From contig DASPMY010000026.1 in assembly GCA_035626815.1 (NCBI GenBank), positions 1-64,000 of the forward strand: DNA of 64,000 bases, given 5' to 3'. The notes under the pieces were generated by a model, which worked only from the letters and a program-made list of their open reading frames with translations, searched no databases and had not been told where the DNA came from. This DNA comes from Croceibacterium_A sp035626815. Its GTDB lineage: Bacteria > Pseudomonadota > Alphaproteobacteria > Sphingomonadales > Sphingomonadaceae. Shown in pieces: positions 7,504-16,086 of the stretch. Both the position numbers and the translations under genes were made by a program. Positions within the stretch are counted from its first letter, which is position 1. Every line of letters starts with the position of its first letter.

Positions 7504-8202
7504 CTAGGCCGCCCGTTCCTCGGGCACGACGTTGTAGCGGCGCACCTCTTCCTGCGACAGGCAGTAGCGGGTGCTCGGGTTCTCGTCGGTCCTGACCGCC
7601 TGCTGCCGGTACATGATGTCGGTCAGCAGCTTGCGGCTGATGCCCATCCGGATCAGGAAGTCGTTGTCCTCGCTGGCCAGCAGCGCGCTGGCCTGCTCGA
7701 TGTCCGCGATCAGCCTGACCGTCTCGGCGGTGCCTTCCTCGACCGAGAGGTAGATCGCCTCGCGGTCGCCGGTGTGGGTGAACATGTGGACCATGAACAC
7801 CCCGCCGGGATCGACGAACCGGCGGTCGCCGCCCATGAACACGAAATTGCAGGCCGAAAAGCAGGTCCACCCGCTGGGGATGCGCGTGACCATGCCGGGG
7901 AACGAGCGGATCGCCTTGCCGGCCTCGTTGCCGGCGTGGGCGTCGCCGCCGCGCGAGCGGATCCACACTTCGGCGATTTGCTCGTCGGCCTCGATCGCCG
8001 CCTTGAGGCGCTCGGGCAGCGTAGCGTCGATGATGCCCTCGGCAAGCAGCACCCGCGTGCCGTCGACGTCGCGCGTGGTCAGCGTCATCGCCTTGGCCGG
8101 GCCCCAGTCGGGCTCGGCCGGGCAGGTCGGGTTGTTGGGATCGGCCGCGGCGCCGAGCAGCGCCAACGCCACGAGCGCGGCCAGCGGGCGAACCGCCCGC
8201 AT
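7504..8202 (-). CDS. Periplasmic ClpP/crotonase-fold protein (COG3904-like)
   Basis: A 232-residue protein with a signal peptide (MRAVRPLAALVALALLGAAA). The body resembles the COG3904 'predicted periplasmic' group with a ClpP-like fold: IRSRGGDAHAGNEAGKAIRS, then CFSACNFVFMGG with a serine where ClpP has its nucleophile, and MVHMFTHTGD with a possible histidine. Whether it is an active peptidase is unknown. Its start shares one base with the stop of the upstream gene (TGATG), so the two are translationally coupled. Confidence 0.75.
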   Translation of the reverse strand: MRAVRPLAALVALALLGAAADPNNPTCPAEPDWGPAKAMTLTTRDVDGTRVLLAEGIIDATLPERLKAAIEADEQIAEVWIRSRGGDAHAGNEAGKAIRSFPGMVTRIPSGWTCFSACNFVFMGGDRRFVDPGGVFMVHMFTHTGDREAIYLSVEEGTAETVRLIADIEQASALLASEDNDFLIRMGISRKLLTDIMYRQQAVRTDENPSTRYCLSQEEVRRYNVVPEERAA

Positions 8203-8777
8203 CACGCGACGATCGCGTACCGCGCTGCCGGCGGCCGGCGGCACATGCGCTTGTCGGCGCGGGCCTCCTCGCCCTTGACGATGACCACGTCGGTCACGGT
8301 GATGCACTGCAGGCTGCCGTCGGCGCTGTCGTCGCGCGCGACCACCGTCGAGGTGCCGGACACGTCCTCGCGGGTGTTCGAGGTCCACGCGGCCATCGCG
8401 CCGATCTCGGGCGCGGCGGTCTCGTCGGCGCCGCGAGTCGCCTCGAGCGTGGCGTCGGCGGCCTGCTTCTGCTCGTCGGGATCGAGCCGGCAGGCGATCG
8501 AGGCGGTCAGCTGGTCGGTCAGCGTGGCGACCGGCACATAGGCGATCAGCCCGCCCGCGCGCCCGGCGACGCCCCCGGCGATCCCGCCGAGGATGCCGCC
8601 GGCGATGCGCGAGCCGGTGCTGCGCTTGGCCTCGCTGCAGCCCTCGGGCTTGGACTCGGACTTGTTGCGCGAGCCGCGCAGCAGCCCGCCGAACTGCCCC
8701 TGCGCCGGTGCCGCCATGACGCCGATGGCCAGCGTGGCCGCGGCCAGGCCGATGAGTTTCGTGCGACCCCCCAGCAT
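8202..8777 (-). CDS. Secreted glycine-rich hypothetical protein
   Basis: 191 residues with a signal peptide (cleavage likely after MAAPAQG). A glycine-zipper-like stretch (GGILGGIAGGVAGRAGG, residues about 60-76) could insert in a membrane. The C-terminal half has two cysteines (about 96 and 157) and a surface-antigen-like SLQCITVTD segment, recalling RT0821-type surface proteins. No function can be assigned. It is transcribed together with the ClpP-fold protein downstream. Confidence 0.65.
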   Translation of the reverse strand: MLGGRTKLIGLAAATLAIGVMAAPAQGQFGGLLRGSRNKSESKPEGCSEAKRSTGSRIAGGILGGIAGGVAGRAGGLIAYVPVATLTDQLTASIACRLDPDEQKQAADATLEATRGADETAAPEIGAMAAWTSNTREDVSGTSTVVARDDSADGSLQCITVTDVVIVKGEEARADKRMCRRPPAARYAIVA

Positions 8778-8873
8778 TTCAAGTACCTCGCAGGCTCTCC
8801 GCCGAGGGCGATAGCACAGTTCGAGCGGCGTGTGAGCCCCTGCGTCGACGAGGGCCGGGGGGCGCGGGCCGCT

Positions 8874-10931
8874 TTAGTCCGGCACGTTGGCCCGCAGCTC
8901 GTCGAGCCATACGTCGGCGACCGAATCGCTCGGCGCGCGCCAGTCGCCGCGCGGGCTGAGCGCGCCGGCGGTCGAGACCTTGGGCCCGTTGGGGATCGCG
9001 CTGCGCTTGAACTGGGCGAAGCCGAAGAACCGCTGGAGGAAGCTTTCCAGCCACTTCTTGATCGTCGCCAGGTCGTACTCGGCCTTGTTGGCTTCGGGGT
9101 ACCCCGCCGGCCAGGCGCCGTGGGCCTTGTCGCGCCACGCATGCCAGGCGAGGAACGCCACCTTCGACGGCCGCTGGCCGAAGCGCATCACGTGGTGGAG
9201 ATAGAAGTCGTTGAGGTCGTACGGCCCGATCTTCGCTTGCGTCGACTGGACCTCGCCGTCCTCGCCGACCGGGACCAGCTCGGGGCTGATCTCTTGTTCG
9301 AGGATCGCCTCGAGCACCGCGTCGGTCTCGGGATCGAACTGGTCGGTGCGGGTGGCCCAGCGGATCAGGTACTGGACCAGCGTCTTGGGCACGCCGCACA
9401 TCACCGAGTAGTGGCTCATCTGGTCGCCGACGCCGTACGTGCTCCAGCCGAGCGCCACCTCGGAGAGGTCGCCGGTGCCGATGACGAAGCCGCGGTGCTG
9501 GCCGGCGAGGCGGAACAGGTAGTCGGTCCTGAGGCCCGCCTGGACGTTCTCGAAGGTGACGTCGTAGACCGGCTCGCCGCGGCCGAACGGGTGGCCGATG
9601 TTCTCGAGCATCGTCCGCGCGGTCGGCTTGATGTCGATCTCCTCGGCGGTGATGCCGAGCGAGCGCATCAGCTTCCACGCGTTCGACCTGGTCCCTTCCG
9701 AGGTGCCGAAGCCCGGCATCGTGTAGCCGCGGATGGTGGTGCGCGGCAGGCCGAGCCGGTCGCACACCTTGGCGGCGACGATCAGCGCGTGGGTCGAATC
9801 GAGCCCGCCCGAGACGCCGATGACCATCGCGTTGCCGCTGGTCTGCTCGAACCGGCGCATCAGCCCGTCGACCTGGATGTTGAACGCCTCGAAGCAGTCG
9901 GCGTCGAGCTTGTCGGGCCGGTTGGGCACGAACGGGAAGCGGCGCAGCGGGCGGATCAGGCCGATGTCGCCGGAGGCCGGGGAGTGGTCGAAGCGGACCA
10001 CGCGGAAGCTGTCCTCGGGCCGCCCGGCGGCCTCGGCGGCGTCGTTGAACGTCGGCAGCCGCAGCCGGTCGCCGAGGATCCGGTCGGTGTCGATGTCGGC
10101 CACGCACAGCTCGGGATCGCGCGCGAAGCGCTCGCTTTCGGCCAGCAGGTCGCCGAGCTCGTAGACGATGCCCTGGCCGTCCCACGCGAGGTCGGTGGTG
10201 CTTTCGCCGTGCCCGGCGGCGGAATAGACGTAGGCGCTGGCGGTGCGCGCGCTTTGCGCCCGGCACAGCAGGTGGCGCTCGTCGGACTTGCCGATGACGA
10301 TGTTCGAGGCCGACAGGTTGGCGAGGATCGTCGCCCCGGCGAGCGCGCCCGCGGTCGACGGCGGGTCCGGCGCCCAGAAGTCCTCGCAGATCTCGACGAA
10401 CAGCTTGAACCCGGGCAGCGCGTTGGAGGCGAACACCAGGTCGGCGCCGAACGGCACCTCGCATCCACCGACGCGGATCGACTGGCCGAACACGTTCAAC
10501 CCCGAGGCGAACCAGCGCTTCTCGTAGAACTCGCGGTAGTTGGGCAGGTAGCTCTTCGGCACCGCGCCGAGCAGGTGGCCGTCGGCGATCGCCAGCGCGC
10601 AGTTGTACAGCCGCCCGTCCTTGCGCAGCGGCGCGCCGATCAGCAGCACCGGCGACAGGCCGGCGCTGGCGGTGGCGATCTCGAGCACCGCCCGCTCGAC
10701 CGCGTCGAGCAGCGCCGACTGCAGGTGCAGGTCGTCGATGGCGTAGGACGACACGCACAGCTCGGGATAGACCAGCAGGTCGACATGGGCGGCGTGGGCC
10801 CGCTGCGCCTCGGCGATGATCCCGTCGCGGTTGAACGAAACGTCCGCCGTCCGCACGCGCGGCGTGCTCGTCGCCACGCGGACGAAGCCGTGGCCGTGCA
10901 TGTCGTAGAAGGGGTGCGTCGTCTCGCTCAT
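8874..10931 (-). CDS. nadE: Glutamine-dependent NAD+ synthetase
   Basis: A 685-residue two-domain enzyme that amidates deamido-NAD in the last step of NAD synthesis. The N-terminal carbon-nitrogen hydrolase (glutaminase) domain shows the Glu-Lys-Cys triad context: VYPELCVSS (E57), KSYLPNYREFYEKRW and EICEDFW. The C-terminal synthetase domain has the ATP-pyrophosphatase loop GVSGGLDSTHAL and the PTAKTML-like segment. Length matches the long glutamine-dependent form. It overlaps pncC by 4 bases (ATGA), an apt pairing because PncC recycles nicotinamide mononucleotide to the deamido form. Confidence 0.95.
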   Translation of the reverse strand: MSETTHPFYDMHGHGFVRVATSTPRVRTADVSFNRDGIIAEAQRAHAAHVDLLVYPELCVSSYAIDDLHLQSALLDAVERAVLEIATASAGLSPVLLIGAPLRKDGRLYNCALAIADGHLLGAVPKSYLPNYREFYEKRWFASGLNVFGQSIRVGGCEVPFGADLVFASNALPGFKLFVEICEDFWAPDPPSTAGALAGATILANLSASNIVIGKSDERHLLCRAQSARTASAYVYSAAGHGESTTDLAWDGQGIVYELGDLLAESERFARDPELCVADIDTDRILGDRLRLPTFNDAAEAAGRPEDSFRVVRFDHSPASGDIGLIRPLRRFPFVPNRPDKLDADCFEAFNIQVDGLMRRFEQTSGNAMVIGVSGGLDSTHALIVAAKVCDRLGLPRTTIRGYTMPGFGTSEGTRSNAWKLMRSLGITAEEIDIKPTARTMLENIGHPFGRGEPVYDVTFENVQAGLRTDYLFRLAGQHRGFVIGTGDLSEVALGWSTYGVGDQMSHYSVMCGVPKTLVQYLIRWATRTDQFDPETDAVLEAILEQEISPELVPVGEDGEVQSTQAKIGPYDLNDFYLHHVMRFGQRPSKVAFLAWHAWRDKAHGAWPAGYPEANKAEYDLATIKKWLESFLQRFFGFAQFKRSAIPNGPKVSTAGALSPRGDWRAPSDSVADVWLDELRANVPD

Positions 10932-11437
10932 ACCTCGAGCGCGTCTTCGAGCATCTCGAGCGCCACTTCAAGCGAAGCGATGCGCACGCCCTGGCGGCCG
11001 ATGGCGCCGAAGTGCTCGCAGCGGTGCGCGGTCGGCCCGTCGCGCCGCGCGCACGCGAAATGGACCATGCCTTCCTCGTCGCCCGGCTTGCCGGGGCCGG
11101 CGAACCCGGTGATCGACAGCGCCACGTCGGCTTCCGAGCGGCGCAGCGCGCCGTGGGCCATGTCGATGGCGATCTCCTTGCTGACCGCGCCGAGCGTGTC
11201 GATCCGCTCGAGTTCGATGTCGAGCATCTGCGCCTTGGCCTCGTGCGTGTAGACCACGAAGCCGCGCTCGAACGCATGGCTGCAGCCGGGCACGTCGGTC
11301 AGCAGCGCCGCCAGCAGCCCCCCGGTGCAGCTTTCGGCGGTGGCCAGCATCAGCTCCTTGTCGCAGGCGATCTCGAGGACCTTGTCGGCCCGCTCCTGGA
11401 CTTCGGTCGGCAGGGCGGGGTCGAGCGTTTCGGCCAT
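10928..11437 (-). CDS. pncC: CinA C-terminal domain protein, nicotinamide-nucleotide amidohydrolase
   Basis: 169 residues, a stand-alone CinA C-terminal domain. Characteristic segments are TAESCTGGLLAALLTDVPGCS, FVVYTHEAKAQML and SITGFAGPGKP. PncC deamidates NMN to NaMN, feeding NAD salvage. The ATG at 11437 begins the conserved domain. Reading upstream gives no family match. It forms a two-gene unit with nadE. Confidence 0.9.
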   Translation of the reverse strand: MAETLDPALPTEVQERADKVLEIACDKELMLATAESCTGGLLAALLTDVPGCSHAFERGFVVYTHEAKAQMLDIELERIDTLGAVSKEIAIDMAHGALRRSEADVALSITGFAGPGKPGDEEGMVHFACARRDGPTAHRCEHFGAIGRQGVRIASLEVALEMLEDALEV

Positions 11438-11498
11438 GGGGTTGTTATCGCTCGAGCGGCGGGGTGGTTCCGAAACGCCTCCCCGTGCGGTGAGGCGC

Positions 11499-12707
11499 CT
11501 ACTCCGCCGCGACCGCCTCGTAGCCCATCGGCAGCGTGGCGCGGACGGTCGCCTTGGAGAGATCGAGCCCGTAAAGCTTGGCGGCATTCCCGCCGACCAG
11601 GCCGCGGACCGCATCGGGGTCGAGGTGCCCCATCGTCTCGCCGATCGTGCGCACGCTGTTCGGCCAGATCGAATCCGGGTGCGGGTAGTCGCTCGCCCAC
11701 AGCAGGTTCTCCGGGCCCCAGAACTCGAGCAGCCGCATCGCCGTCGGGCTTTGCTGGAAGGTGCCGTAGACCTGGCGCTGGAACACCTCGGACGGCTTCG
11801 CCTTGTGCGGGATGCCGCCCTTGTCGGCCCAGAACTCGGCGCATTCCCACAGCCGCCAGTGGCGGTAGTCGAGCTCCTCGACGACCCACGGGACCCAGCC
11901 GACGCCGCTTTCGGCGATGACGATCTTCAAGTTCGGGTGCCGCTCGAGGATGCCCCAGGCGAACAGGTCGACGAACGGGTCGAGGAACTGCTCGATGAAC
12001 ATCTTGGCGTGGAGGAACGTCGCCCCGGGGCTGCCCTTGTACTTGTCGAACGCGTCGCCGGCCTTGGGGAACACGGTGACGTGGAAGCTCAAGACGATGC
12101 CGGTCTCCTCGAGCAGCGCGAACAGCGGCTCCCACCGCTTGTCCTCGAGCCGCGGCTCGGCGACGGCGATTTGCAAGTTGGCCTGGCGCACGCCGCCCCG
12201 CTTAGCGAGGCGCGCCAGCTCCGCGACCGCCGCCTCGGGGGAGGGCGGCAGCATCGCCACGCCGATCAGCCGGTCGGGCGCGGCAGCGCAGAAGTCCTCG
12301 TGGAGCCAGTCGTTGTAGGCGGCGTAGCAGGCCTGCATGAAGGCCTCGTCGCGGGTCCGGATCGAAGTCACCGGGCCGAACACGACGTGCGCCCAGACAT
12401 GGTCGCGATCCATGTCGGCGAGGCGCAAGCGAGGATGCCCGGCGCGCAGCTCAGTGGTGTCCTCGATCCCGCCGCGGTCGTAGGCGGTGTGGATCGGCTT
12501 CGGGCCGGTGCCGAAGAAGGTGTTCGGCGTGCCCGACCAGAACCCCCAGCGCTCGCCGTCGGCGACCCACATCCCGCCCGCGTCGGTGATCTCGACGCGC
12601 GGCGCGCGCTCGCCCCACTGGGCCGCCATGCGCTTCTGCCACACGTCGGCCGGCAGCATGTTGAGGTCGAGGTGGTCGTCGCAACTGACGAGGGCGGCTT
12701 CGATCAT
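11499..12707 (-). CDS. Amidohydrolase of the ACMSD (amidohydrolase_2) family
   Basis: A 402-residue TIM-barrel hydrolase/decarboxylase-like protein. The metal motif normally written HxH appears as DDHLD near residue 11. Other landmarks are FHVTVFPKAGD, ERHPNLKIVIAESGVGWVP and the C-terminal ASDYPHPDSIWPNS, where the aspartate or histidine closes the metal site. Related proteins act on phenolic or muconate-type substrates. The actual substrate is unknown. It is probably a single-gene unit, with its ATG at 12707 beyond the repeat and terminator region. Confidence 0.83.
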   Translation of the reverse strand: MIEAALVSCDDHLDLNMLPADVWQKRMAAQWGERAPRVEITDAGGMWVADGERWGFWSGTPNTFFGTGPKPIHTAYDRGGIEDTTELRAGHPRLRLADMDRDHVWAHVVFGPVTSIRTRDEAFMQACYAAYNDWLHEDFCAAAPDRLIGVAMLPPSPEAAVAELARLAKRGGVRQANLQIAVAEPRLEDKRWEPLFALLEETGIVLSFHVTVFPKAGDAFDKYKGSPGATFLHAKMFIEQFLDPFVDLFAWGILERHPNLKIVIAESGVGWVPWVVEELDYRHWRLWECAEFWADKGGIPHKAKPSEVFQRQVYGTFQQSPTAMRLLEFWGPENLLWASDYPHPDSIWPNSVRTIGETMGHLDPDAVRGLVGGNAAKLYGLDLSKATVRATLPMGYEAVAAE

Positions 12708-12763
12708 GGCACTCTCCGCGGGAACCCGGAACCGATGACACCCGGGCCCCGGGCCCGCAACGC

Positions 12764-12792
12764 AAAAAGGGCGCCCCGGCCGGAGCGCCCTT
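12764..12792 (-). terminator. Intrinsic terminator for the 12883-13263 gene
   Basis: On the minus strand a 12-bp, nearly loopless G+C stem (AGGGCGCTCCGG paired with CCGGGGCGCCCT) is followed by TTTTT. It lies about 90 bases after the stop of the glycine-zipper gene. Confidence 0.8.
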
Positions 12793-12799
12793 CTGTGTC

Positions 12800-12880
12800 G
12801 TCGCGCGCCGCAGCGCAGGCTGGGGCCTGCCCGAAGTCGCGCCAAGTCGGCAAGGTCCCGGCCTGCGCCGGGACGCGCGG
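12800..12880. repeat. Diverged interspersed palindromic repeat, probably family A
   Basis: TCCCGGCCTGCGCCGGGA (about 12857-12874) is a palindrome. A second short palindromic arm (GCAGGCTGGGGCCTGC) lies about 40 bases away, giving the same two-arm layout as the copies at 577 and 15390, with CTGCG replacing CTTCG. The relationship is inferred. Confidence 0.5.
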
Positions 12881-12882
12881 AC

Positions 12883-13263
12883 TCAGCGGCAGCGCAGCCC
12901 GCCGCGGTCGATCTCGCGGCCGAGCAGGGCGCCGCCGGCGGCGCCGAGGATCGTGCCGAGCGCGCGCTCGCGCCCGCCGTCGATCTCGCGGCCGAGCAGC
13001 GCGCCGACCGCGCCGCCGATGATCAGCCCGGTCGTGCCGTTGTCGCGGCGGCAGTAGTAGCGGCCGTCGTTGCCGCGCCACACGCGGTCGCTCGCGCGCA
13101 GGCGCCGCGGCTCGTAGTAGCGGCCGTAGCTGTCGTAGATCTGCGCCCGGTCCTTGGCGCGCTTGCCGTGCGCCGGCGCCCACGGCGGCGGGTCGGCCGC
13201 GGCCGGAGCGGCCGTGGTCACGGCCATCGTTACGGCCGCGATCGCTAGAAGGGTCTTACGCAT
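12883..13263 (-). CDS. Glycine-zipper 2TM outer-envelope protein
   Basis: 126 residues. A signal peptide (MRKTLLAIAAVTMAVTTAAPAAA) is followed by a charged/aromatic segment (YDSYGRYYEPRR) and a C-terminal glycine-zipper hairpin in which LIIGGAVGALLGREIDGG is repeated as TILGAAGGALLGREIDRG, an internal duplication. Such domains (PF05433-like, Rickettsia 17 kDa surface antigen type) are membrane-associated. The role is unknown. It is followed by a clear terminator. Confidence 0.83.
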   Translation of the reverse strand: MRKTLLAIAAVTMAVTTAAPAAADPPPWAPAHGKRAKDRAQIYDSYGRYYEPRRLRASDRVWRGNDGRYYCRRDNGTTGLIIGGAVGALLGREIDGGRERALGTILGAAGGALLGREIDRGGLRCR

Positions 13264-13329
13264 GTCCGGTGCCTTTCCGTGACTGTTCTCGCCTCATCAA
13301 CGGAAGGTCTTGTTCACAGGTCCCCAACC

Positions 13330-14628
13330 TCAGATGAACGAATGGGCCTCCGGCGCAATCTGCGGCGAGCCGCGGCTTTCGTGCGGCGAACCGCCGGACC
13401 CGCCGGCCGCCACCGCGGCGAGCCGCGCCTCGTCCTCGAACATGTAGTTGCGCGTGATCGGCGCCGCTTCGCGGTCGCGCAAGTATTGCATCTGGTACAC
13501 CCCCATCGGCGCGTCGCGGAACATCGTCAGCGAGGCGGCGAGGTAGAACAGGTACAGGCGATAGAGCCGCGCGTCGTAGAGCCGCACGACCTCGGCCTCG
13601 TTCGCCTTGAGCCGCTCGTACCACCGCGCCAGCGTGTGGACGTAGTGCATCCGCCACGTCTCGCAGTCGGCCATGATCAGCTTTTCCTGCTCGCTGGCGG
13701 CGACGATCTCCGACAGCGCCGGCAGGTAGCCGCCGGGGAAGATGTGCTTCTGCATGAACTTGTCGGTCGTGCCCGGCCCGCCCATCCGCGCCATCGTGTG
13801 GACGATGGCGATCCCGCTCGGCTTGAGCACCTCGCGAATCTTGCGGAAGTAGGCGCGGTAGAACGCCTGGCCGACGTGCTCCATCATCCCGACCGAGGTG
13901 ACCCGGTCGAACGTGCCGCCGACGTCGCGGTAGTCCATCAGCTCGAACCGGACGCGGCCGGACACCCCGGCGGCGGCGGCGCGCTCGCGGGCGAGGTCGA
14001 GCTGCGCCTGCGACAGGGTGATGCCGAGCACGTCGACGTCGGCCACGCGGTTGAGGTACAGCGCCAGCCCGCCCCAGCCGCAGCCGATGTCGAGCACGCT
14101 CATCCCCGGCTCGAGCCGCAGCTTGGCGGCGACGTGGGTCTTCTTGTCGAGCTGGGCCTGCTCGACGGTGTTGCCCGGATCGGTGAAGTAGCCGCACGAG
14201 TATTGCAGGTCCTCGTCGAGGAACAGGCGGTAGAAGTCGTTGCCGACGTCGTAGTGGTGCGAGACGTTCCTCAGCGCGCTCGGCCGCCAGTTGAGCGTGC
14301 GCAGCGCGTGGCCGAGCTTGCCGCCCTTCTTGAGGAACGGGTTGGCGCCGGTCGAATCTTCCCACCGGTGGCTGCCGCGGACGATGTTGACGAGGTCGAG
14401 GATCTCGCCCTGCTCGAGCACCAGCCGCCCGTCCATGAACGCCTCCGCGGCGCCGAGGCCGGGGTCCTTCATCACGTCGGCGGCGACGCGGCCGTCGGTG
14501 AAGCGGACGGTCACCGGCCCGAACTGCGCGTCGGGCGCGCCGTAGCGGTAGTGCTGGCCGTCGTGGTCGATCAGCGTGATCTCGCCCCGCTTGATGTACC
14601 CCCGCAGCGCCTTGTCGAGTAACCACAT
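13330..14628 (-). CDS. cfa: Cyclopropane-fatty-acyl-phospholipid synthase
   Basis: A 432-residue SAM-dependent enzyme that adds a methylene bridge to unsaturated phospholipid chains at the membrane. The SAM motif VLDIGCGWGG is at 178-187. Active-site neighbourhoods of the family are present: QYSCGYF (C145), VGMMEHVG and IVHTMARMGG. It is longer than the E. coli enzyme (382). The tail after residue 400 is low-complexity. The start may be 14628 or the ATG three bases upstream (14631). The fragment at the left edge of the window begins the same way, so this genome probably has at least two such genes. Confidence 0.9.
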   Translation of the reverse strand: MWLLDKALRGYIKRGEITLIDHDGQHYRYGAPDAQFGPVTVRFTDGRVAADVMKDPGLGAAEAFMDGRLVLEQGEILDLVNIVRGSHRWEDSTGANPFLKKGGKLGHALRTLNWRPSALRNVSHHYDVGNDFYRLFLDEDLQYSCGYFTDPGNTVEQAQLDKKTHVAAKLRLEPGMSVLDIGCGWGGLALYLNRVADVDVLGITLSQAQLDLARERAAAAGVSGRVRFELMDYRDVGGTFDRVTSVGMMEHVGQAFYRAYFRKIREVLKPSGIAIVHTMARMGGPGTTDKFMQKHIFPGGYLPALSEIVAASEQEKLIMADCETWRMHYVHTLARWYERLKANEAEVVRLYDARLYRLYLFYLAASLTMFRDAPMGVYQMQYLRDREAAPITRNYMFEDEARLAAVAAGGSGGSPHESRGSPQIAPEAHSFI

Positions 14629-14700
14629 CATGCGCCGCGAGACCCCCGATTGCGTTCGGCGGAACGATACCTGCCCGCCGCGCCAGCGCAATCCTTGCCC

Positions 14701-16038
14701 TCAGCCTAGCGCGGCCTGCTTCTCGGCCGCGAGCCGGTCGAGCTCGGCGCGGGTCTTCTTCTCGGCGGCGGTCTTGAGCTGGCCGCAGGCGGCGTCGATG
14801 TCGCGGCCGCGCGGGGTGCGCACGGGAGCCGAGATGCCGGCCTCGAAGACGATCTCCGAGAAGCGCCTGATCCGCTCCGGGCTCGAGCATTCGTACGGCG
14901 CGCCGGGCCACGGGTTGAACGGGATCAGGTTGACCTTGGCCGGCAGCTTGAACCGCTTGATCAACCGGACCAGCTCGCGCGCGTCCTCGTCGCTGTCGTT
15001 CTTGTCCTTGAGCATGACGTACTCGAAGGTGATCCGCCGGGCGTTCGAGGCGCCCGGGTAGGCGGCGCAGGCCGCGAGCAGCTCCTCGATGCCGTACTTG
15101 CGGTTCAACGGCACGATCTCGTCGCGCACGGCCTTGTTGGTCGCGTGCAGGCTGACCGCGAGGTTGACGCCGATCTCCTCGCCGGCCCGGGCCATGATCG
15201 GCACCACCCCGCTGGTCGACAGCGTGATCCGCCGCCGCGACAGGCCGAGCCCGTCGCCGTCCATCACGATCTTGAGCGCATCGCGCACGTTGTCGAAATT
15301 GTACAGCGGCTCGCCCATGCCCATCATCACGATGTTGGTCAGCAGGCGGCCGTCGGCGGTGTACTCGCCGGGCTCGTCGTCATCCTCCCGCGCCCCTGCG
15401 GAGGCGGGGGCCCAGTTCGGCGAACGCTGCGCCGGTGGCTCCGGGTCCCCGCCTTCGCGGGGACACCGGAAGCGGCTGTCGGTTTTCGCACCCGCTTTCG
15501 GCCATTCGCCGAGCGCGTCGCGGGCGAGCATGACCTGGCCGACGATCTCGCCCGGAGTCAGGTTGCGCACCAGCCGCATCGTCCCGGTGTGGCAGAACGT
15601 GCAGTTGAGCGTGCAGCCGACCTGGCTCGAGACGCACAGCGTGCCGCGGTCGGCGTCGGGGATGAACACCATCTCGAAGTCGTGCCCGTCGGCGGTGCGC
15701 AGCAGCCACTTGCGGGTCCCGTCGGTCGAGTGCTGCGCCTCGACCACCTCGGGCCGGCCGATGGCGAACCGCTCGGCCAGCCACGGGCGCATCGCCTTGG
15801 CGATGTCGGTCATCGCCTCGAACCCGGTCGCGCCGCGGTGGTAGAGCCAGTGGAACACCTGCTTGGCGCGCAGCCGGGCCTGCTTCGGGTCGAGCCCGGC
15901 TTCCTCGAACAGCGCGGCGATCTGCGGGCGGGTCAGCCCGATCAGGTCGACGCGCCCGTCGGCGCGCGGCGTGACAACACGCGCCACGGGCACCGGATCG
16001 ATCGGTCCGGGGATCGGCATGAGGGCGGTATCGGCCAT
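14701..16038 (-). CDS. rlmN: Dual-specificity 23S rRNA/tRNA adenine-C2 methyltransferase, with in-frame repeat insertion
   Basis: A 445-residue radical-SAM methyltransferase modifying A2503 of 23S rRNA and A37 of some tRNAs. The Fe-S motif is CTLNCTFC. MGMGEPLYNFD, SGVVPIM and ITFEYVMLKDKNDS are RlmN signatures, and the two mechanistic cysteines fit CECSS-like and DAACGQ segments near the end. Between ALGEWPK and GEYTADGRLLTN lies an extra stretch of roughly 35 residues (containing FRCPREGGDPE and APASAGARE) encoded by palindromic repeat family A. The frame is preserved, so the protein is probably functional with a surface loop. The start at 16038 gives a normal N terminus. Confidence 0.93.
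   Translation of the reverse strand: MADTALMPIPGPIDPVPVARVVTPRADGRVDLIGLTRPQIAALFEEAGLDPKQARLRAKQVFHWLYHRGATGFEAMTDIAKAMRPWLAERFAIGRPEVVEAQHSTDGTRKWLLRTADGHDFEMVFIPDADRGTLCVSSQVGCTLNCTFCHTGTMRLVRNLTPGEIVGQVMLARDALGEWPKAGAKTDSRFRCPREGGDPEPPAQRSPNWAPASAGAREDDDEPGEYTADGRLLTNIVMMGMGEPLYNFDNVRDALKIVMDGDGLGLSRRRITLSTSGVVPIMARAGEEIGVNLAVSLHATNKAVRDEIVPLNRKYGIEELLAACAAYPGASNARRITFEYVMLKDKNDSDEDARELVRLIKRFKLPAKVNLIPFNPWPGAPYECSSPERIRRFSEIVFEAGISAPVRTPRGRDIDAACGQLKTAAEKKTRAELDRLAAEKQAALG
15390..15478. repeat. Interspersed palindromic repeat, family A, copy 2, inside rlmN
   Basis: Two arms (CCCCTGCGGAGGCGGGGG and TCCCCGCCTTCGCGGGGA), each self-complementary, flank about 35 bases. The layout matches the copy at 577-665. 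Here the element sits within the rlmN coding sequence and is read through in frame. Confidence 0.85.
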
Positions 16039-16086
16039 GGAGGCGGGCGATATAGGGACGGCGCGGCGGGTTGGCTACCGCATCCG

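Noticed and set aside
8832..11252. An 806-residue open frame on the plus strand, opposite nadE and pncC.
   Set aside because: It is a mirror of the G/C-rich third codon positions of nadE. It has no family motif and is rich in Ala, Arg and Gly. The same applies to other long opposite-strand frames such as those opposite the TonB receptors, rlmN, uvrD and ettA.
12800..12880. A transposon end or integrase scar.
   Set aside because: No transposase, target duplication or integrase is present. The structure matches the palindromic repeat layout better.
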